Shown: positions 1 through 12,654, numbered from the stretch's first letter. The stretch: DNA of 64,000 nucleotides from Gigantopelta aegis (GCF_016097555.1 NC_054713.1:8664677-8728676); one strand, 5' to 3'. Program-made: numbers and translations. The notes: generated by a model not told the origin, from the sequence alone.

Positions 1-131
1 ATGGGCTGCTCTTTTCGGTTAGCAGCAAGGGATCTTTTATATGCACCATCCCACAGACACGATAGCACATACCACGGTCTTTGTTACACCAGTTGTTAAG
101 CACTGGCTGGAACGAGAAATATCCCAATGGG
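1..131 (-). mobile_element. SINE, head A body, cut by window edge
   Basis: Reverse-oriented body of the head-A SINE: the 'agcaagggatctttta' block, the CCACAGACA block and the 'ctggaacgagaaat' block are all readable. The 3' tail lies outside the window. The head is missing because a second copy abuts at 'cccaatggg'. Confidence 0.8.
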
Positions 132-356
132 TCGGCTATTGGATGTCGAACATTTGGCAAGTTTTGACATATAGTCTTTGAAAAGAAACCCGCTACATGT
201 TTCCATTAGTAGCAAGGGATCTTTTATGTGCATCATCCCACAGACAGGATACACAGGGTGCACTAGCTGGAACGAGAAATAGCCTAATGGACCACCGATG
301 GGGATCAATCCTAAACCGACCGCGCATCAACAGATAGCCATACCACTGAGCTAACA
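132..356 (-). mobile_element. SINE, head A / tail 2
   Basis: Starts with tail-2 text (ggctattggatgtc, catttgg) and ends in a degenerate head A (gaccgcgcatcaa, accactgagcta). It abuts the preceding copy head to tail with no spacer, so one of the two probably inserted inside the other. Confidence 0.75.
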
Positions 357-517
357 TCTTCGAAAAACAATTAAACGCTGTAGGCAGACCATGGAAACAC
401 TGTTACGGAGATGTAGTAAACAAACCAATATTGCACCGAATGATCAATACAAAACGAAAATTATATTTCAAAACATTATTACAGATGCTTATATAACTTG
501 TTTTAAATATTCAAAAG

Positions 518-903
518 AAAGAAAGAAATGTTTTATTTAACGACGCACTCAACACATTTTATTTACAGTTATATGGCGTCAGACATATGGTTAAGGACCA
601 CACAGATTTTGAGAGGAAACCCGCTGTCGCCACTACATCGGCTACTCTTCCGATTAGCAGCAAGGGATCTTTTATTTGCGCTTCCCACAGGCAGGATAGC
701 ACAAACCATGGCCTTTGTTGAACCAGTTATGGATCACTTGTCGGTGCAAGTGGTTTACACCTACCCATTGAGCCTTGCGGAGCACTCACTCAGGGTTTGG
801 AGTCGGTATCTAGATTAAAAATCCCATGCCTCGACTGGGATCCGAACCCAGTACCTACTAGCCTGTAGACCGATGGCCTGCCACGACGCCACCGAGGCCG
901 GTT
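518..903 (-). mobile_element. SINE, head B / tail 1, complete
   Basis: Full-length reverse copy. It starts with an AAAG-repeat tail and tail 1, and ends with a complete tRNA-like head B. The direct repeat atattcaaaaga at 507-518 and 904-915 is a clean TSD, which shows retrotransposition of an intact unit. Confidence 0.92.
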
Positions 904-1061
904 ATATTCAAAAGATACCCAATGTGTTCTGTATTCGCCTCCCTCAAGGAAAGCCATGAGGATATTGCCACCCTAGCACCACGGCGAGGAACAACACTCG
1001 CAGCGGTCAGAAAAACTGAACAAATGGTAGACGCCCGTTGTTAGGCCCTTATACACGAGTA

Positions 1062-1447
1062 GAGTACCGGCCTCGGTGGCGTCGTGGTTAGGCCATCTGT
1101 CTACATGCTGGTAGGTACTGGGTTCGGATCCTAGTCGAGGCATAGGATTTTTAATCCAGATACCGACTCCAAACCTTGAGTGAGTGCTCCGTAAGGCTCA
1201 ATGGGTAGGTGTAAACCACTTGCACCGACCAGTGATCCATAACTGGTTCAACAAAGGCCATGGTTTGTGCTATCCTGCCTGTGGGAAGTGCAAATAAAAG
1301 ATCCCTTGCTGCTAATCGGAAAGAGTAGCCATGTAGTGGCGACAGCGGGTTTCCTCTCAAAATCTGTGTGGTCCATATGTCTGACGCCATATAACCGTAA
1401 ATAAAATGTGTTGAGTGCGTCGTTAAATAAAACATTTCTTTCTTTCT
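1062..1447 (+). mobile_element. SINE, head B / tail 1, complete
   Basis: Forward copy of the same family as 518-903, so the two form an inverted pair about 160 bp apart. The TSD ttatacacgagta is at 1049-1061 and 1448-1460. In head B, GCCTCGG can pair with the distal CGAGGC region and the T-arm CTGGG/CCCAG is intact. That fits a pol III promoter inherited from a tRNA. Confidence 0.92.
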
Positions 1448-1469
1448 TTATACACGAGTACACCAAATT

Positions 1470-1545
1470 GTATTTCACTGGGTCAAAGTTCGAGGTTCTT
1501 TTCATTCCACAGTTAACGTTACCAGTCCTGCCATTGGTGATAAAT
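1470..1545 (+). repeat. Dispersed repeat Y fragment
   Basis: The text 'gggtcaaagttcgaggt' followed by 'cctgccattggtgata' recurs in inverted orientation at 41.3-41.43 kb. The family is unidentified. Confidence 0.5.
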
Positions 1546-3144
1546 CTGACAGTGGTTTTTTGTCATAAAATGTAGGGTTTGGTTTTTCGTGTTTTTTTCC
1601 CCCTGTCTTGTTTTCTTGTTTTTCTTCTTGTTTTTTTTTCTACCAACCGGTAATTTCCTGTGCTTTCGTTTGAACTAGTGCCAGTGTATCAAACACTATT
1701 GTGCTTGACGCATGCACGGGGTGCCACTAAATATAAGATGACAATTTTTTGCAGAACTATGGTGGATAAAAACGCGCCCCGTTAAACGTAAAACGATCAG
1801 CTTTTTTTCTGATTTACTTTATATATCCATGGTGTATAATGCTGACTGGAACACTGCAAAGTAGTTGTAGTTGTAGTAGTTGTAGTTATGTTACTAATGT
1901 CGTCGTTGTGATTTTCTTTGGTGGTATTGATCCTAAAATAGATACCACGTAACTCCAGTTGGAAGACTAACCATCGGTTGAATATTATATAAACATCACG
2001 CTAAAACACGCACATACACGCACATACATTCACATCATTCACACACACACACACGCGCGCATCCACGCATATACAGACTCACAAAAACAACAATAATCCT
2101 TCAATAATCATTTATTTACTTTATGACCTTATTTGTGCCGTTATATTGGACAACTCAAATACCTTCGTCAACATAAAAGCTTAATCCTTAAGCCGAGAGC
2201 TAATAGCCTTCCTAGATGCCGACGCATGTGGCATACACAAGACGCCATTTTCTTCACTCTGTTAAACGCGTGCCATTCAAGAATTGTAGATTGCTGTTGA
2301 GAGAAGAAAAAACGTTAATCTTTTCCACCATCAGCTACAGAAAATTAAGATTTGAAACCAGATTTTTGTCCTTAGAAACACATCGTTGCTTCTTCAGAAT
2401 ATTGATCTCAAGTTCCTGTTAAAAGCGACTTGGTTAGCTTGATGAGTAGTCGGTTAGTCCTTTGCATGCAATTTTATGAAGGCAAAAGGACATTTGATAC
2501 TGTTTTGGTAGTCAATTAACGTATCCTATGAGCTGTTATTTCACAGTTTCTTTATAAATGTCGAATAAAATAAAGACGCGGTATTAGAGTATTCGCCATG
2601 ATCCGAAAAAAATGAAGACAACGTTGTTTGCAAGGAGGAATTTATGCAACAGAAAAATAAAAATAAAGTTCGAGTACTTGCGAGTCTGTACGGTAAATCG
2701 CAGTTGGATTACATTTACGTAAATCGCGTAACGGTACAAGAACGAGCTATTGCCGTGGTGTTAACTGTATTTCGAGGGCAATTTTATTTCTTTTCGAGGA
2801 ATCCAATTATCCCAAACCAAGAGGAAAAGAATTGGGTGTATTTTTCTTGTCAATCAATGTCTAGTCGCGTGAAAAATGCGATGCAAACAGTTTTCAAAAG
2901 CTAATACTTATTATCGTGTTTGAAGAAATTTGAAAGTTCTTCTACCCCCTGCACATAACTGAACTCTATTTCCTCCAATTTTCTGGGTAATAGCTATTCT
3001 GATGAACCTTAAAAAGGTTCTTAAATTGTTGGGTTTTTTATTTTGTGTCGAGTTGACCTATGGTCGTGAAGAGACATTCCGAATGCATGAAGCTGCTGGA
3101 AGGGTGATGTCAGCGATCTTTCGACTGGAGAAATGAAGGGGGAT
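1546..3144. other. No recognisable gene or repeat
   Basis: AT-rich intergenic sequence. It holds a TAG-rich patch (about 1862-1890) and a short CA run (2041-2055). A 86-codon open frame at 2644-2904 has no domain, cysteine pattern or splice context that I recognise, and I do not call it a gene. Confidence 0.6.
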
Positions 3145-3285
3145 CGTGGCTGAGTTCAACCAGTCAGAACAAGATCCGCTAGACTGGTTTATGCGCTTCG
3201 TGGTAAACCAAATGGTCACGTCGGGAACCAGTCAAATAGTTCGCGAACGTTAGCGAAACGTTTGCTGGCTGAACTTGGGGTAGGA
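3145..3285 (+). mobile_element. Short inverted-repeat element, family F
   Basis: The left end reads gagttcaaccag and the right end reads, in reverse, aagttcagccag. The interior 'cgaacgttagcgaaacg' and 'gaagcgcataaac' blocks recur inverted at 35.6-35.8 kb. Two dispersed copies with imperfect terminal inverted repeats fit a non-autonomous DNA element. Confidence 0.6.
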
Positions 3286-3308
3286 CACTAGATTAAAAGA
3301 GAGGTTAA

Positions 3309-3661
3309 AGGGACATTCCTGAGTCTGCTGCATTGTAAAATGTTTCCGACTAATAAAATATTTCTACGATTAAACTTACATATTAAATATATTTATTTTG
3401 TTTAGAATATTAGTGTCTGTATATTCAATATGTTTCTGGTCGTCTTAATATTTGCAAGAAGCCCAAACTATTGTGGAAATTATTTTAGGAAATAAAATGA
3501 AATTTACGCTAGTACAAATATTAGAACGATCAGAAACACGTTTAATATACAGCCACTAATATGTTATGACGGAAAATATATTTGATATGTAATTACAATC
3601 TTTAAAATGTCTCTTTTAGTCGATAACATCTTAAAAATGGCAGCAAACTCAGGATGTCCCT
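3309..3661. mobile_element. TTAA-flanked MITE, family A
   Basis: 353 bp with inverted ends AGGGACATTCCTGAG and CTCAGGATGTCCCT. TTAA lies immediately outside both ends (3305-3308, 3662-3665). The two halves are extended, diverged inverted repeats of each other, so the single strand could fold into one long hairpin. No coding capacity. TTAA duplication is typical of piggyBac-type transposases, but a TA-duplicating origin cannot be excluded. Confidence 0.85.
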
Positions 3662-3882
3662 TTAAGCAAGGCATATTTAACGATATTTAATGTACATTAT
3701 TGTTTATTACCAACAGGTACAATTGGTGTATTTAATTAATACAACGATAAAAATGTGCCGGCTATTGTATATTATAGGCGCAGCCATTTTTCTACCTGTC
3801 CTGTAGCCGTACAATAGCTTGTATACGAGATTACGGCAATACGGCTTGAAAATTTCGACCAAAAAAAAGAGAGAGAAAAAAT

Positions 3883-4184
3883 AAATGTTTTATTTAACGA
3901 CGCACTCAACACATTTTATTTACGGTTATATGGCATCAGACATATAGTTAAGGACAACACAGATATAGAGAGAGGAAACCCGCTGTCGCCACTTCATGGG
4001 CAGCCAGGGTTCTTTTATGTACACCATCCCACAGACAGGGTAGTACATACCACGGCCTTTGATGTATCAGTCGTGGTGCACTGGTTGGAACGAGAAATAA
4101 CCCAATGGGCTCACCGGCGGGAATCGATCCCAGACCGGCCGTGCATCGAGCAAGCGCTTTACCGCGGGGCTACGTCCCGCCCCG
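3883..4184 (-). mobile_element. SINE, head A / tail 1
   Basis: Starts with tail 1 (atgttttatttaacgacg) after an A-rich run and ends with a complete head A (accgcggggctacgtcccgc). No convincing TSD. Confidence 0.85.
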
Positions 4185-4407
4185 AAAGTGTCGACGACCA
4201 AATAATCTTTAAGCACTGTATCTAAGATGACACAACAGTGTCTTAAATCTGATGCCACATACCTTTAGCTTGGTTACTTTTTAGGTAATTTCTAACATTA
4301 AACCTGCGTGTTTCTGACCAGTACAGACGCTAATAAAGAAGCTCGACAGTCCTAACCGAAACACAGTCAATATGTGTCGATAAAAGACGCGGTTTTCTTC
4401 TTGTAGC

Positions 4408-5009
4408 TTTTGTGCTAGTCACAAGCTTTGTTTGTTTTGTTTAGCGACACCACTAGAGCACATTGAGTAACTAAACATCGGCTACTGGATGTCAAACATT
4501 TGGTAATTTTGATAGATAGATAGATAGATAACAATTTAACGTGTCCATATACCACTACGGTTTCGAACACGCCCATCCAGAATCCGACCTCCGATAAGAT
4601 CGGTGGCCTGACTCGGGATGAGGGGAGGATAGAGTTGAAAATGGGCAGAATTTTGAAAATAGCTATTAGTAAAAAGGTTAATAGAATTAAAAAACAAAAA
4701 TTAAATAAAAAGTTGAAAGCCAAAAATAAAAAGAATTGACTGCTCGGCCGAATATTTATATATTTTTGACATATAGTCTTAGAAAGGAAACCCGCTACGT
4801 TTTTACCATGGTATGTGCTATCCCTTCTGTGGGATGGTGCATATAAAAGTCCCCTTGCTACTAATGTAAAAAATGTAGCGGGTTTCCTTTCTTAGACTAT
4901 ATGTCAAAATTACCAAATGTTTGACATCCAATAGCCGATGGTTAATAAATCAATGTGTTCTAGTGGTGTCGTTAAACAAAACAAACAAAGCTTGTGACTA
5001 GCACAAAAC
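4408..5009. repeat. Inverted duplication (fold-back) built on a SINE
   Basis: The left arm, 4408-4512 continuing at 4766-4805, is a reverse SINE tail 2. The right arm, 4806-5009, is a forward SINE body and tail 2. The arms also share inverted non-SINE flank (gtgctagtcacaagc / gcttgtgactagcac), so this looks like an inverted segmental duplication and not two independent insertions. Confidence 0.75.
4513..4765 (-). mobile_element. Family X fragment (3' end) inside the fold-back
   Basis: Interrupts the left SINE arm: 'attttga' precedes it and 'tttttga' follows it, a plausible short TSD. Read on the - strand it contains 'gactgctcggccgaat' in reverse context, a conserved 3' hairpin region (about 4533-4572), then a TATC tetranucleotide tail. 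It is homologous to 37.55-38.03 kb and 41.83-42.69 kb. Confidence 0.65.
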
Positions 5010-5262
5010 AAACTTCTTCTTCTCTCATATTTAAGCAGAATACGGCTAGAGTACACTCGAGCTATCTGGGCATGACGTAATGGCTTTCGTAAGATCTACT
5101 GAGTCCCTCGGAATGTATTGGTCAGTAAGATCGGATTGTTATTTTTTAAAAATCATTCTTCAGAATTATATTGACAATGAATAGTCGTTTCCGTCGAATC
5201 TTTAAAAACTATTGTTTTGTTGTTGTTGTTTCTTTGGGTTTGTTTTTTTGTTTTTTTTCGGT

Positions 5263-5590
5263 GGGGGGGGGGGGGGGGGGGGGGGGGGAGGAGTGGGGGG
5301 GGGTTCTTCTTCTTCTCTTTTTTATTTTATTTATTATATTTTATTTCAATTTACTTCTCTTCACTTCATTTCGTCTCACTTCACCTCACTTCATTTTTAT
5401 TTTATTTTATTTATTTTATTTTATTTTATTTTATTTTATTTTATTTTCTATTACTTTTTTATGTATTTATTTATTTATTTATTTATTTTTATTATTTTTT
5501 GAAATATATATATTTTTAAAAATATTTTATTTTATTTTATTTTATTTTATTTTTATTTTTATTTTATATTATCTTATTTTATTTTACTTC
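5263..5590. repeat. G-homopolymer then TTTTA-rich repeat
   Basis: A run of about 27 G with later G blocks is followed by about 270 bp of TTTTA/TTTA repeats that lead into the 3' end of a reverse head-C SINE. The repeat probably grew from that SINE's A-rich (AAAAT/GAAAT) tail. Confidence 0.85.
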
Positions 5591-5611
5591 ATTCCACAAT
5601 TCACTTTACTT

Positions 5612-5832
5612 TCAACTGATTTTCGTACATACATCGAATTAACGTTCAAGTACGCTGTCATGGGCACACAACTCAGCTATTTGGGCTGATGTAGTGGATG
5701 TAGTGGTCTTACACTTACCCACCGAGTTGTCAAAACTCGCCGCTTTGGGTGGGAGCCGGTACCGGGCTGCGAACCCAGTACCTACCAGCCTTATGTCCGA
5801 TAGCTTAATCACGACACCATCGATGCCGGTTA
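5612..5832 (-). mobile_element. SINE, head C
   Basis: Reverse copy: 'ttcaagtacgctgtc', 'ggtaccgggctgcgaacc' and the head 'cacgacaccatcgatgccgg'. The middle 'ctgtctgtccaggacag' part is deleted. Confidence 0.8.
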
Positions 5833-5834
5833 TT

Positions 5835-6441
<607 letters not shown>

Positions 6442-6442
6442 A

Positions 6443-7025
6443 TGTACAGCTTCTTATTTACTTTGTTTTTTTTATTGATTGATTGATAAATATATAATTG
6501 ACTGTTCAAATAAATTACAATTTTGGTAGACTTAAACACAGCAGTTTATTTAAATAGGCGATTTCCATCAGGGTTCCCAACCAGTTAACATGAATGCACC
6601 GTGTCTTGGGAACACTGTATATTGGGAGGGGCAACTTTTTTTTCACTATTGCAATTCCCTCGTATTCGCTATTTTCTCTGTTCGCGTTTAACTCACAGAT
6701 CATAAAACTATATAGTTATATTATAGATCACTGTCCACGTCCAACAGTGTGCATGCGTTGAACTTTGGTCTCAATCAATTTCTGTCAGTTTTATTTTATT
6801 TAAAAAAACTTTTTTTTTTAAAACATGGATATGTATGTAAATCCGTGATTCGGGGCTCTCAACCCCGACACTGCTATATGATCTGAAACAATAAACATGT
6901 ATTTAAAAAAACAATGGAAGAAAACCCTGATCATTACCACCCCCATCCCCACCCCCTCCTTTCCCAGCTATAACTACTTTTCTCTTGTCTTTGTCTTTGT
7001 ACTGAAACGTTACAAAGACGGGAGG

Positions 7026-7027
<2 letters not shown>
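6443..7027. other. No recognisable feature
   Basis: AT-rich sequence with no repeat family or coding signal that I can support. Confidence 0.5.

Positions 7028-7081
<54 letters not shown>
7028..7081. repeat. TG microsatellite
   Basis: Pure TG run of about 53 bp. Confidence 0.97.
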
Positions 7082-7259
7082 TCATAAACGTTAACCACAT
7101 TCATTACTTCGTGGTATAAATTTCGACCACCTCGGGAGTACTTTTTCTATCCCACTTGGCCACATATGATGAAGTCTATTATTCTACCCTTGCGTTGATA
7201 CTGCCATTTTGGATATCATGTGATGTAGAACTTTGGTCACATGGCACATCTAAATAAGT

Positions 7260-7475
7260 TCATTGGTTATAAGTTGGGATAAACTGCAACATTTGTTCAA
7301 AAGATGAAGCATGCAGCTAAATGTTATAACATGTTGCAGATTATCCCGCCTTGTCCAACTTTGTTGCAAACGTTGTCTACACGGTCATACATTTGTGGCG
7401 CATCAAGTGATGACATTTGTCCCAGCTTATCCAACAATGTTTTGGACAAATGTATGATCGTGTAGGCCCTTAGAT
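7260..7475. repeat. Degenerate inverted repeat, possible MITE
   Basis: 'ctacacggtcatacatttgt' at about 7379-7398 is inverted at 7448-7467 with one mismatch. 'gataaactgcaacat' and 'atgttgcagattatc' are also inverted to each other around 7277-7345. No clear termini or TSD. Confidence 0.45.
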
Positions 7476-7985
7476 ACCAAAGAGCCGTAACTTAAAATAT
7501 ACTAAAATTTTATTAAACGTATATTCCCGTCTTATTTTTTCTTCTCGCTGTCTATTTTTTTCTCCTTTTTTCCCTGGAACCAAACGTTACGAAAGAGATT
7601 CGCGACTCTGTCAACAACCGTATGTTTACTTGCTAGTTCTTTCGCAGCTACAAAGTTTTCTCAAGGATTATTTTGTCAGGCTAATAACGGAGATGGTAGC
7701 CGCCTAAACCGGAATAGTCGTGGTCAATGGGGCCAAATGGCCCCTCCAAGTCTCCGGGGAAACATTTCAAGGTTGGTCAAGTGCTGACTGCATTGATTAT
7801 TTCACTCATTGATAATATACATTGTTTAGAAAACAAAGATCTGACGCTGGAAACAAGGATTTGAGGATAATTAGCGACCCGACCAGCGGATGACGTGGTC
7901 AGTGGAAGGTCAGCGACACATCAAAGGCATACCAAGAGAGGTTTAGGAGCATGACAGAATCTAAGATGTAAATACAATGTAAATA

Positions 7986-8345
7986 AGAATGAATGAATGT
8001 TAGTAAATGGATGGATGGTTGGTTGGCTGGATGAATGAATAAACGAAAGAAAGAACGAACGAACGAATGAATGAACGAACGAAAAAACGAACGAATGAAC
8101 AATGGATGGATGGATGATTGACTGAATAACGAATGAATGAACGAACGGACGAACTGATAGACGAACGAACAACGAATGAACTAATGAATGATGGATGGAT
8201 GGATGAACGAACGAATGGACACACGAATGAATGAACGAACGGATAAAGGGACGAATGAATGAACGAACGAACGAATAAATGAAGGAATGAACGAACGAAT
8301 CAAGGAATGAAAGAACGAACGAACGAACGAACGAATGAATGAAAA
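7986..8345. repeat. GAAT/GAAC/GGAT tetranucleotide tract
   Basis: About 360 bp of mixed tetranucleotides (GAAT, GAAC, GGAT), all sharing the same 4-bp register. On the - strand it yields long FIHSF-like open frames that are artefacts of the repeat. Confidence 0.95.
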
Positions 8346-8612
8346 AATTAACTACTGATAATTCGAAAGAAGGAACATACGGACGAACAAATTTATATAT
8401 CAAACAACAAAAGCTTCGCAAATATTTTAATCCATTTACTTTTTTTTTACAATTAACTCGGTGAATACATCGTCAAAATTTTCATAAACCTTGATAATTT
8501 TAACAGACACAAACACTAAAGGGATTTAAACTGATTAACTAAATTAATGTCCGCTTTTCTTTTATTCGTCAGTATACGTATGAACGTAGCTCTCTACCTG
8601 TTTAATATTATC

Positions 8613-8876
8613 ATTTCATTTCGACTTATTTTCATGCTTATATCCAATTAAGGTTCAAGCACACTGTCATGGGCACACACACCTCAGCTATCTGGGTTGT
8701 CTGTCCAGGACAGTGGGTTAGTTGTTAGTGAGAAGGAAGAGAGTGTAGTGGCCTTACACCTACCCATTGGGCCCTTAAGAACTCGCTCCGGGTTGGAGCC
8801 GGTACCGTGTTGCGAACACTGTACCTACCAGCCTGTAGTCCGATGGCTTAACTAACCACTGCGCCACCGAGGCCGG
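8613..8876 (-). mobile_element. SINE, head C, complete
   Basis: Full-length reverse head-C element with a perfect TSD, tttaatattatc, at 8601-8612 and 8877-8888. The 3' part (cgacttattttcatgc) lies next to the left TSD and the tRNA-like head (gccaccgaggccgg) next to the right one. Confidence 0.93.
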
Positions 8877-9394
8877 TTTAATATTATCTGTTTCTAAATG
8901 TCAAATAAACAAATGCTGTATACGTTGTATGGTGAAGTTTTCAATGTTAACAAGAGTTACCCGATTTTAAAGTAACCATGAAATGAAAACTAAATCGAAT
9001 ATTGATCTTAAATACATTTTCTCTTTTCACAATAGACTAACATTTTGTTAACACGAAGAGCGTTTTGCATCCGAAACGTATGTGTATTTTATACTGAGTG
9101 AATTTTGTTAGAGATACATTAACAGGATTAATACGGTCAGCGTACGTGTTTTCACAATGAACCTGTACTCGATGAAGAGAAACAGTCGCTTGTGAAATTA
9201 AATAAACACACGTGGAAAGGTTAGAAAAACATGCTTGCAAATTGTTATATGTTTATTTATTTTTTGTTATTTATTTTTATTTACAAATAAATGAAGGAAG
9301 TATTGATCAATTAGTAAACACTACAAAGCTTTTAGTTGTTCCTATAACCTTGAAATAATTATACATATCTCTCAAGATTAAAACGAAAACGACG

Positions 9395-9521
9395 AATGAA
9401 CGAATGAATGAATGAATGAAATAAATTAATTAATTATTGATTTCTTGAATAAATAAATGGATGAATGAATGAACTAATGAATGAATGAATGAACAACGAA
9501 TGAATAAATGAATGAACGAAC
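9395..9521. repeat. GAAT-type tetranucleotide tract
   Basis: GAAT/GAAC units that merge into the GAAA tail of the adjacent reverse SINE. Confidence 0.9.
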
Positions 9522-9910
9522 GAAAGAAAGAAAGAAGTGTTTTATTTAACGACGCACTCAACACATTTTATTTACGGTTATATGGCGTCAGACATATGGT
9601 TAAGGACCACACAGATTTTGAGAGGAAACCCGCTGTCGCCACTACATGGGCTACTCTTCCGATTAGCAGCAAGGGATCTTTTATTTGCGCTTCCCACAGG
9701 CAGGATAGCACAAACCATGGCCTTTGTTGAACCAGTCATGGATCACTGGTCAGTGCAAGTGGTTTACACCTACCCATCGAGCCTTGCGGAGCACTCACTC
9801 AGGGTTTGGAGTCGGTATCTGGATAAAAAATCCCATGCCTCGACTGGGATCCGAACCCAGTACCTACCAGCCTGTAGACCGATGGCCTGCCACGACGCCA
9901 CCGAGGCCGG
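9522..9910 (-). mobile_element. SINE, head B / tail 1, complete
   Basis: Complete reverse copy closely similar to 518-903. It inserted inside a GAAT microsatellite, which continues on its other side, so the TSD is masked by the repeat. Confidence 0.92.
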
Positions 9911-10345
9911 TAAAAATGAACGAACGAATGCATTAATTAATTAATCAATGATTGATTGATTGATGGAATAAATAAATGGATGAATGGATGAATGAACTAA
10001 TAAATTAACTAATAAATGAATGAATGAATGTATGAATGTACGAATGAATGAATGAATGAATGAATGAATGTACGAATGAATAAATGTACGAATGTACGAA
10101 TGAATGAATGAATGAATGTACGAATGTACGAATGAATGAATGAATGTACGAATGTACGAATGAATGAATGAATGTACGAATGTACGAATGAATGAATGAA
10201 TGAATGTACAAATAAATGAATGAATGAATGAATGAATGAATGAATGAATTAATTAATTAATTAACGAATGAACGAACGAACGACCGAACGAATGAATGAA
10301 TTAATGAAATTATAACGACCACCCCAGAACGACAAACGCATCAGG
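9911..10345. repeat. GAAT tract with SINE tail-3 remnant
   Basis: About 380 bp of GAAT/GTAC/GAAC units ending next to 'ataacgaccaccccag', a degenerate match to 'tttaacgacaccccag' at 57.09 kb. In both places GAAT units abut this motif, which suggests that the GAAT repeat is the 3' tail of a further SINE class. Confidence 0.8.
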
Positions 10346-10756
10346 CGTCAATAAATGGAATATAAAAATCAACCTGCAAATGATAACGTAGTGCAAACCT
10401 AAATATTCGTTGAAAATATCACATTAATAGAAAAACCAATAGCACATATCAATAAACAACATATCACACGCAAAAATCTTGAACTATACGAAAACAAACT
10501 CTATAGCCAGTTTGGTAAACTATGGTAAACAAAAAGTATGAATATACATGTAAAACGAAAAAACATATCTGAAATCTTTATATCACAAATGGTCAGAGAA
10601 CTCATTTTACAAAATAGGAAATGCAGAAGGAGTGGTGTATTCGCCTCCCTTCCCTCCCCCCAACTCCCATCCCCGACTTTATAAACTTCGTCACAATTTG
10701 TTCCCATCATTTTGGCCACGCCCCACTACCTTCATCGTATGTCTGATTGGAGTCAA

Positions 10757-10757
<1 letters not shown>
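10346..10757. other. No recognisable feature
   Basis: AT-rich sequence without a supported repeat or gene. Confidence 0.5.

Positions 10758-10850
<93 letters not shown>
10758..10850. repeat. Compound TA/CA microsatellite
   Basis: TA run, then CA run. It lies just beyond the 3' end of the reverse LINE fragment and may descend from its 3' tail. Confidence 0.95.
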
Positions 10851-10851
<1 letters not shown>

Positions 10852-10942
10852 ATATACACATAATACACAATAGGTATAATAATATAACAGTGTTATGAGC
10901 AGTAGTATACTTTAGATGTTAACCATTACGTATTGTCTATAA

Positions 10943-11905
10943 TTATGCTGTATAGATATGTTTGAGAACAAAGTTAATCACATTTAGGAACATATATAAT
11001 TTCTTTGTCGTTGATAGCTTTTTCGAATGAAATAATTGACAGAATTTATAAGTATTGGGTCTGTCATAATAATATTTTTTTAGATATATGAATCTTTCAT
11101 TTGAGAAATATGTACACTGAAATAAATAATGATATTTATCACCTAAAGTGGTATTACAGAGAGGACATTTTCGTTCTTGTCTATCGATATTTTGCCATCG
11201 GCCAGTTTCAATTGGTAGATAGTGATTACGAGTCCTAAATTGGCAATATATTGTTCGCAGTTTTTCACGTAAATATAGCAGATAATGCTCGCATGTAAGA
11301 ATCGATTTGAAAATTCTGTTTGTGGAACATTTCGGATATGAATTTAAATTATCATTCCAAACCTGTCTATACTTATCTTGGAGTCTTTGACTTACAATAT
11401 GAGTGAATGCTTTCTTACTTGTAATATTTTGGTTTAACCAATAATTTCCCAAGCCTAACATGTTTAGGGTATCTTTTATCTTAATTAACCATTTAAATCT
11501 ATATCCATGATTAATAGGTTCACATATCATGATTCTGTATAATATTGCTGATATTTTAGAGGCTTTTTCAGTTATGAGCGAGGCCCAACAATTTAGCATC
11601 CTGGTTTTAATCTTAACATCTAGGAGAAAACCTCACAATTCACCATAAATCATAGGGAGTGGGGTACTCTTTCTAAGTCTCAATATGTCTCTTAAGAAAT
11701 TTAATTGAATGTGTTCAATATTTTGGCTATTACCAAATCCCCAGAAAACAGAATTGGGACAATAGTACTATCAAAAATACGCAGCTGGCAATCTATAGGT
11801 AGGTGTAAATTTCTCATTCTAATGTTTAGTAACGTCATTGTTTTTTTAGTGGAAGCGACAAAGAGTTGAATTTGATTGTAATTTGTAAAGAAACAGTTTT
11901 AGTTA
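10943..11905 (-). pseudogene. LINE (non-LTR retrotransposon) ORF2 C-terminal remnant
   Basis: The frame from 11599 down to 10943 encodes 218 residues ending in a zinc-knuckle-like C-P-L-C-N then H-Y-L-F-Q-C pattern (CX2C...HX4C), followed by the Y-Y-Y-D-R-P-N block. This organisation is typical of LINE reverse transcriptase C-termini. Upstream, about 11610-11905, the frame reads on with thumb-domain text such as 'NLHLPIDCQLRIFDS' and 'RLRKSTPLPMIYGEL'. One in-frame UGA directly follows GEL, so the copy is dead. Endonuclease and polymerase catalytic parts are absent; this is a 5'-truncated copy. The clade (CR1, I, Tx1 or other) is not resolved by eye. Confidence 0.82.
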
Positions 11906-12371
11906 GACTGAAATGGTGTTGAAAATTTTGTATTCGAGTTGGTATGGGTTTAAAACTTAATAGCATGTTTCAATATGCATTTTAATTGTATTAATTATAG
12001 AACTATATGTAAATTAATCTGTTCCCTTTTAACACAAATGGAATTCTCTCGCTAGTAAAAGGATAACAGGTTTTGTAACTTCAGCCCGATCGATGTTTAA
12101 CGTTTTTCAGTGTGGAATGTTTGTATAATGTATATTAGAAAGGAGACACACAGACGAAAGCAACGAAGAAAAATAAAAAAACGAATATAGAAGACCGAAA
12201 AAGGGAATGAAGTGAAGAGCGGAAACAAAAATCGAAAGAAATAATCAACTAGGAAGGAGAGACGAAAGGAAGAAGAAAACAGTTAATGTATTAATTAATT
12301 TCTTCCGTCAGACATTAGTTATTAAAGTTTTTGTTCATTTCTTTGTTTTGTTTTGTTTTGTTATTTTGTTT
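11906..12371. other. No recognisable feature
   Basis: AT-rich; may include further decayed LINE sequence near 11.9 kb. Confidence 0.45.
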
Positions 12372-12541
12372 TGTTTGTGTTTTTTTTTATTTTTTTTTTT
12401 TTTTTTTTTTTATTTTTATTATTAATTGTGTGTGTGTGTGTGTGTATGTGTGTGTGTGTATGTCTGTCTGTGTGTGTGTGTGTGTGTGTATGTGTGTGTG
12501 TGTCCTGTCTGTGTGTGTGTGTGTGTGCGTGTGTGTTTGTG

Positions 12542-12585
<44 letters not shown>

Positions 12586-12652
12586 GTGCGTGCGTGTGTG
12601 TGTGTGTCTGTATGTCTGTCTCTGTGTGTGTGTGTGTGTTTGTTTGCTTTGG
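12372..12652. repeat. Poly-T and TG microsatellite
   Basis: T-rich run, then about 225 bp of TG with TC, TA and CG interruptions. Confidence 0.95.
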
Positions 12653-12654
12653 GT

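Noticed and set aside
528-818. Recurrent 80-135 codon frames starting [15 protein letters not shown] at many loci
   Set aside because: They are translations of the SINE tail 1 and body; the same text reappears wherever the SINE does, on either strand.
1067-1145. Functional tRNA gene in SINE head B
   Set aside because: Acceptor and T arms pair, but the anticodon stem is weak with an off-size loop, and every copy continues directly into the SINE body. It is a tRNA-derived promoter, not a tRNA gene.
7899-8421. FIHSF/SFVRS repeat proteins over GAAT tracts (also 10.0-10.2 and 39.0-39.5 kb)
   Set aside because: Tetranucleotide repeat artefacts.
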